In this document: positions 14,715-16,891 of the stretch, in pieces
How positions within the stretch are numbered: the first letter of the stretch is position 1
Layout of the letters: each line of letters begins with the position of its first letter
Assembly: GCA_030631625.1 (NCBI GenBank)
Contig: DAOVKT010000048.1
Span: 1-16,891 of the forward strand
DNA from: JAGLTZ01 sp023135015
GTDB lineage: Bacteria > Blakebacterota > Blakebacteria > Blakebacterales > Blakebacteraceae
Length of the DNA stretch: 16,891 nt
Direction: 5' to 3'
Made by a program: the position numbers and the translations under genes
Notes under the pieces: generated by a model
Told to the model about the DNA's origin: nothing
The model's database searches: none
What the model saw: the letters and a program-made list of their open reading frames with translations, nothing else

Positions 14715-15641
14715 GTGACAGACAATTTCATGATCGAAGCGAGAGGCCTCCATAAATCATTCGGCGACCTGAAAGCAGTGGACGACGTCTCATTTGAAGT
14801 TGGAAGAGGTGAGTGCCTGGGGTTTCTAGGGCCGAACGGTGCGGGTAAGACCACAACGATAAAGATGCTCTCCGGACAGGCTCCCATGGATGCCGGCAGC
14901 GTAACGGTGGGCGGCTACGATGTATCAAGAACACCCAGGGCCGTCAAACAGATGCTGGGCATCTGCCCCCAGGAAGACAATCTCGACACCGACTTCAGCG
15001 TCGCGCAGAACATGCAGCTCTACGCCTCCTATTTCGGAATCAAGAAGCGGGAGCTGGCCGGCCGCCTGGAGGAGCTTCTCCGCTTTGTTCAGCTGTGGGA
15101 GCGGCGCGGCAGTGATATCAGATCACTCTCGGGCGGAATGAAGAGGAGATTGCTGCTGGCACGCAGTCTGGTCAACGAGCCCGAGGTCCTGGTTCTGGAT
15201 GAGCCGACCACCGGCCTCGATCCACAGGCCAGGCACCAGGTGTGGAGTGTGATCGATGATCTGAAGAATGGTGGGACCACGATACTGCTCACTACCCACT
15301 ACATGGACGAGGCGGAGCGGCTCTGCGACCAGCTGCTGATCATGGACTGGGGGAAGATCGTAAGCGAAGGGACGCCGGGGGCTCTCATCGAGCAGACGGT
15401 CGGGCACGATGTGGTCGAGGCATGGGGAGATTCGGATATGCTACCCGGGATCGCCGAGGGCTTCGAAGGAGAGTGGGAGCAGGTCGCACGCCGCATCTAC
15501 CTCTACCCGGGTTCGCGTGAAATGGTGAGAGAGCTGATGAATCGGGCGGAGTCGACAGCGGGGGTGGAGCGTGTGCTTCACAGGCCTGCCTCTCTGGAGG
15601 ACGTTTTCCTTCGCCTCACCGGCCGGGAGCTGCGGGAATGA
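14715..15641 (+). CDS. ABC-2 exporter ATP-binding protein (NodI/DrrA-like)
   Basis: The ATPase subunit of an ABC-2-type exporter, 308 residues. Walker A is GPNGAGKTT (39-47), the Q-loop Gln86 is in CPQED, the signature is LSGGMKRR (138-145), Walker B is VLVLDEP (158-164) and the switch His195 is in TTHYMDEAE. The C-terminal 80 residues match the regulatory tail of the NodI/DrrA class (ending LEDVFLRLTGRELRE). The start is a GTG with GTGAGG 8 nt upstream. Its stop overlaps the permease start in an ATGA, so the two are translationally coupled. The cargo is not predictable; members carry lipo-oligosaccharides, drugs or polyketides. Confidence 0.95.
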   Translation: MTDNFMIEARGLHKSFGDLKAVDDVSFEVGRGECLGFLGPNGAGKTTTIKMLSGQAPMDAGSVTVGGYDVSRTPRAVKQMLGICPQEDNLDTDFSVAQNMQLYASYFGIKKRELAGRLEELLRFVQLWERRGSDIRSLSGGMKRRLLLARSLVNEPEVLVLDEPTTGLDPQARHQVWSVIDDLKNGGTTILLTTHYMDEAERLCDQLLIMDWGKIVSEGTPGALIEQTVGHDVVEAWGDSDMLPGIAEGFEGEWEQVARRIYLYPGSREMVRELMNRAESTAGVERVLHRPASLEDVFLRLTGRELRE

Positions 15642-16465
15642 ATGCCACTGTTTCCAGACACATGGGCGCAACCCTTTCCCGCCTGCGCCTCAGTGCTCCC
15701 TCCTGGTACGCATGGAGGGTGTGGCGCCGCAACCAGAAGAACAGCCTGCAGCACTGGCACACTTCCGTTGTTCCGCCGCTGCTCGAGCCTATTCTCTATC
15801 TCGTGGCATTTGGGGCAGGTGTCGGATATCTGATATCAGGGTTTGAGTATGGCGGGGAGGAAGTGCGCTACGTCACTTACATAGCACCGGCACTGGTGGT
15901 AATCGCCGCCATGTACCACAGCTTTTTCGAGACCACGTATAGCAGCTTCGTTCGGATGTACTACCAGAAGATCTGGGATGCCATGACCGCCACGCCGCTG
16001 AGCCTGGGAGATATCCTTGTTGGTGAAATACTGTGGGGCGCCACGATGGGGACGATGGCGGGGCTGATCGTGCTGGCAATTGTAGTGATCTTTGGACTTG
16101 TTGAACTGGCTGCCATCTGGGTAATCGTGCTCGGGGTTCTGATCACCGCCAGCCTCTTTTCGGTAATAGGACTGCTGTTTACAGCTATCCTGCCTAACAT
16201 TGAGGCATTCAATTACCCCACATTTCTCTTCGTCTTCCCGATGTTCCTGTTTGGAGAGACATTCTTCCCGGTTTCCGTCCTTCCCGATTGGGTAGTAAAT
16301 GTAGCCTCCTTTACTCCCCTCTATAATTTAATGTCCGTCATAAGGCCTGCAGCCTATGCCAACGTAGCTCTCACAGATCTCTGGCGCTTCCTCCCGTGGG
16401 CTATTGTCATCCCTCCCCTGATTTTCATGATTCACTGGTTCATGGCTAGAAGGCTGATCGACTGA
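15638..16465 (+). CDS. ABC-2 exporter permease (NodJ-like)
   Basis: The membrane partner of the preceding ATPase, 275 residues. It has about six hydrophobic segments (47-67, 78-98, 123-152, 155-183, 192-213, 250-268). ABC-2/NodJ marks include FFETTYSSFVRMYYQKIWDA, TPLSLGDILVGEILWGA and PMFLFGETFFPVSVLP, the last being the conserved re-entrant region. The short cytoplasmic N-terminus contains a basic RVWRRNQKN. Together with the ATPase it should form a 2+2 exporter in the inner membrane. No periplasmic adaptor or outer-membrane channel gene is adjacent. Confidence 0.94.
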   Translation: MNATVSRHMGATLSRLRLSAPSWYAWRVWRRNQKNSLQHWHTSVVPPLLEPILYLVAFGAGVGYLISGFEYGGEEVRYVTYIAPALVVIAAMYHSFFETTYSSFVRMYYQKIWDAMTATPLSLGDILVGEILWGATMGTMAGLIVLAIVVIFGLVELAAIWVIVLGVLITASLFSVIGLLFTAILPNIEAFNYPTFLFVFPMFLFGETFFPVSVLPDWVVNVASFTPLYNLMSVIRPAAYANVALTDLWRFLPWAIVIPPLIFMIHWFMARRLID

Positions 16466-16487
16466 GCATGAATCGGTGATATGTCGT

Positions 16488-16556
16488 TATTCCGGATATA
16501 CTTATACAATACGTACATAATATACAAATCGCATGTTTTTTCTCGGGAGACAATCG
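16488..16556 (+). promoter_or_regulatory. AT-rich leader with TATAC repeats before the antitoxin gene
   Basis: A sharply AT-rich stretch in a GC-rich context carries TATAC at 16497-16501, 16503-16507 and 16521-16525, and -10-like hexamers TACAAT (16505) and CATAAT (16516). Antitoxins of this family bind AT-rich repeats in their own promoters, so this is a plausible autoregulatory operator. No clear -35 box is seen. GGGAG (16545-16549) is the ribosome-binding site. Confidence 0.4.
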
Positions 16557-16814
16557 ATGATAAGCATTTCTGTGAGTGAGGCCAGAAAGCGATTCTCTGA
16601 TGTCATAAGCAGGGTAGAATACGCCGGTGAAAGGGCCGTTCTTCAAAAGCATGGGAAAGATGTGGTCGCAATTGTGCCGTTAGTTGATTTGGTACTGCTG
16701 GATGTTCTTGAGGAGCAGTTCGACATCGAGGAAATACGTTCCTCGCTTACGGAATCTTTGAAACGGGGAACGACTTCACTGACCGAACTGAGGAGCGAGC
16801 TGGGATTGGTCTGA
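16557..16814 (+). CDS. Phd/YefM-family antitoxin
   Basis: A DNA-binding antitoxin of 85 residues. The N-terminus ISVSEARKRFSDVISRVE is the canonical Phd/YefM dimerisation and operator-binding region, followed by AVLQKHGKDVVAIVPLVDL. The C-terminal 30 residues (EEQFDIEEIRSSL...) would wrap a RelE- or Doc-type toxin. An ATG at 16557 with GGGAG upstream is preferred to an in-frame ATG at 16533. No toxin gene begins in the 77 nt left in the window, and the adjacent upstream gene is an ABC permease, so it may be solitary or its toxin may lie beyond the edge. Confidence 0.9.
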   Translation: MISISVSEARKRFSDVISRVEYAGERAVLQKHGKDVVAIVPLVDLVLLDVLEEQFDIEEIRSSLTESLKRGTTSLTELRSELGLV

Positions 16815-16819
16815 GCTAA

Positions 16820-16884
16820 GAGCCTGTCGGAGAAACGCGCCGGCTGCGGCTTGCGCTGGCATCCGGCAGGCGGCGTTGGTTCTC
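16820..16884. repeat. REP-like inverted repeat after the antitoxin gene (partial view)
   Basis: GAGAA (16830-16834) and TTCTC (16880-16884) form an outer pair, and GCCGG (16839-16843) and CCGGC (16863-16867) an inner pair. The block CCGGCTGCGGCTTGCG resembles the head of the palindrome at 31-93 (CCGGCTGCGTTGCG). It may be a repeat of the same class or the edge of a larger element cut by the window. Confidence 0.3.
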
Positions 16885-16891
16885 GCGGAAT

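Overview
This 16.9 kb window is ordinary, gene-dense chromosome from a GC-rich (roughly 57-60% by eye) Gram-negative-type bacterium. An OmpA-type outer-membrane protein, a periplasmic-type amidase, a lytic transglycosylase and signal-peptide-bearing secreted proteins indicate a diderm cell wall. The long secreted M14 carboxypeptidase, the archaeal-type phosphoglycerate mutase and the repeat-bearing OmpA protein fit lineages around Gemmatimonadota, Latescibacterota and related FCB-group phyla. That placement is inference from gene flavour; no rRNA or phylogenetic marker analysis was possible.

Layout. 1-163: no gene, but a REP-like imperfect palindrome. 164-766 (-): membrane-anchored lytic transglycosylase. 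767-1202: a divergent control region with several hairpins. 1203-3851 (+): secreted M14-family metallopeptidase. 3877-5583 (-): OmpA-type porin/peptidoglycan anchor with four 30-residue calcium-binding-type repeats. 5788-6156 (-): single-domain response regulator. 6307-6393 (-): tRNA-Leu(CAG) with its own promoter and terminator. 6559-12400 (+): a compact run smpB, amidase, lepA, lepB, hemW, probably one operon. 12406-13263 (-): uncharacterised multi-pass membrane protein. 13455-16465 (+): apgM followed by a two-gene ABC-2 exporter of NodI/NodJ type. 16557-16814 (+): a Phd/YefM-type antitoxin with no toxin visible before the window ends.

The genes are mainly housekeeping: trans-translation (SmpB, with tmRNA elsewhere), elongation factor 4, protein export (signal peptidase I), heme trafficking or synthesis (HemW), glycolysis (ApgM) and envelope remodelling (amidase, transglycosylase, OmpA protein). 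No CRISPR array, transposase, integrase or phage gene is visible.

The most interesting non-coding signal is a 35-bp dyad found twice, in the same sense relative to its downstream gene. One copy precedes the response-regulator gene (6182-6216, minus sense) and the other precedes apgM (13382-13416, plus sense). Each sits directly after a -10-like box. The copies match at 28 of 35 positions and show one compensatory base-pair change, so they look like a shared operator, a 5'-UTR hairpin or a small dispersed palindromic element. A weaker relative lies upstream of the transglycosylase gene.
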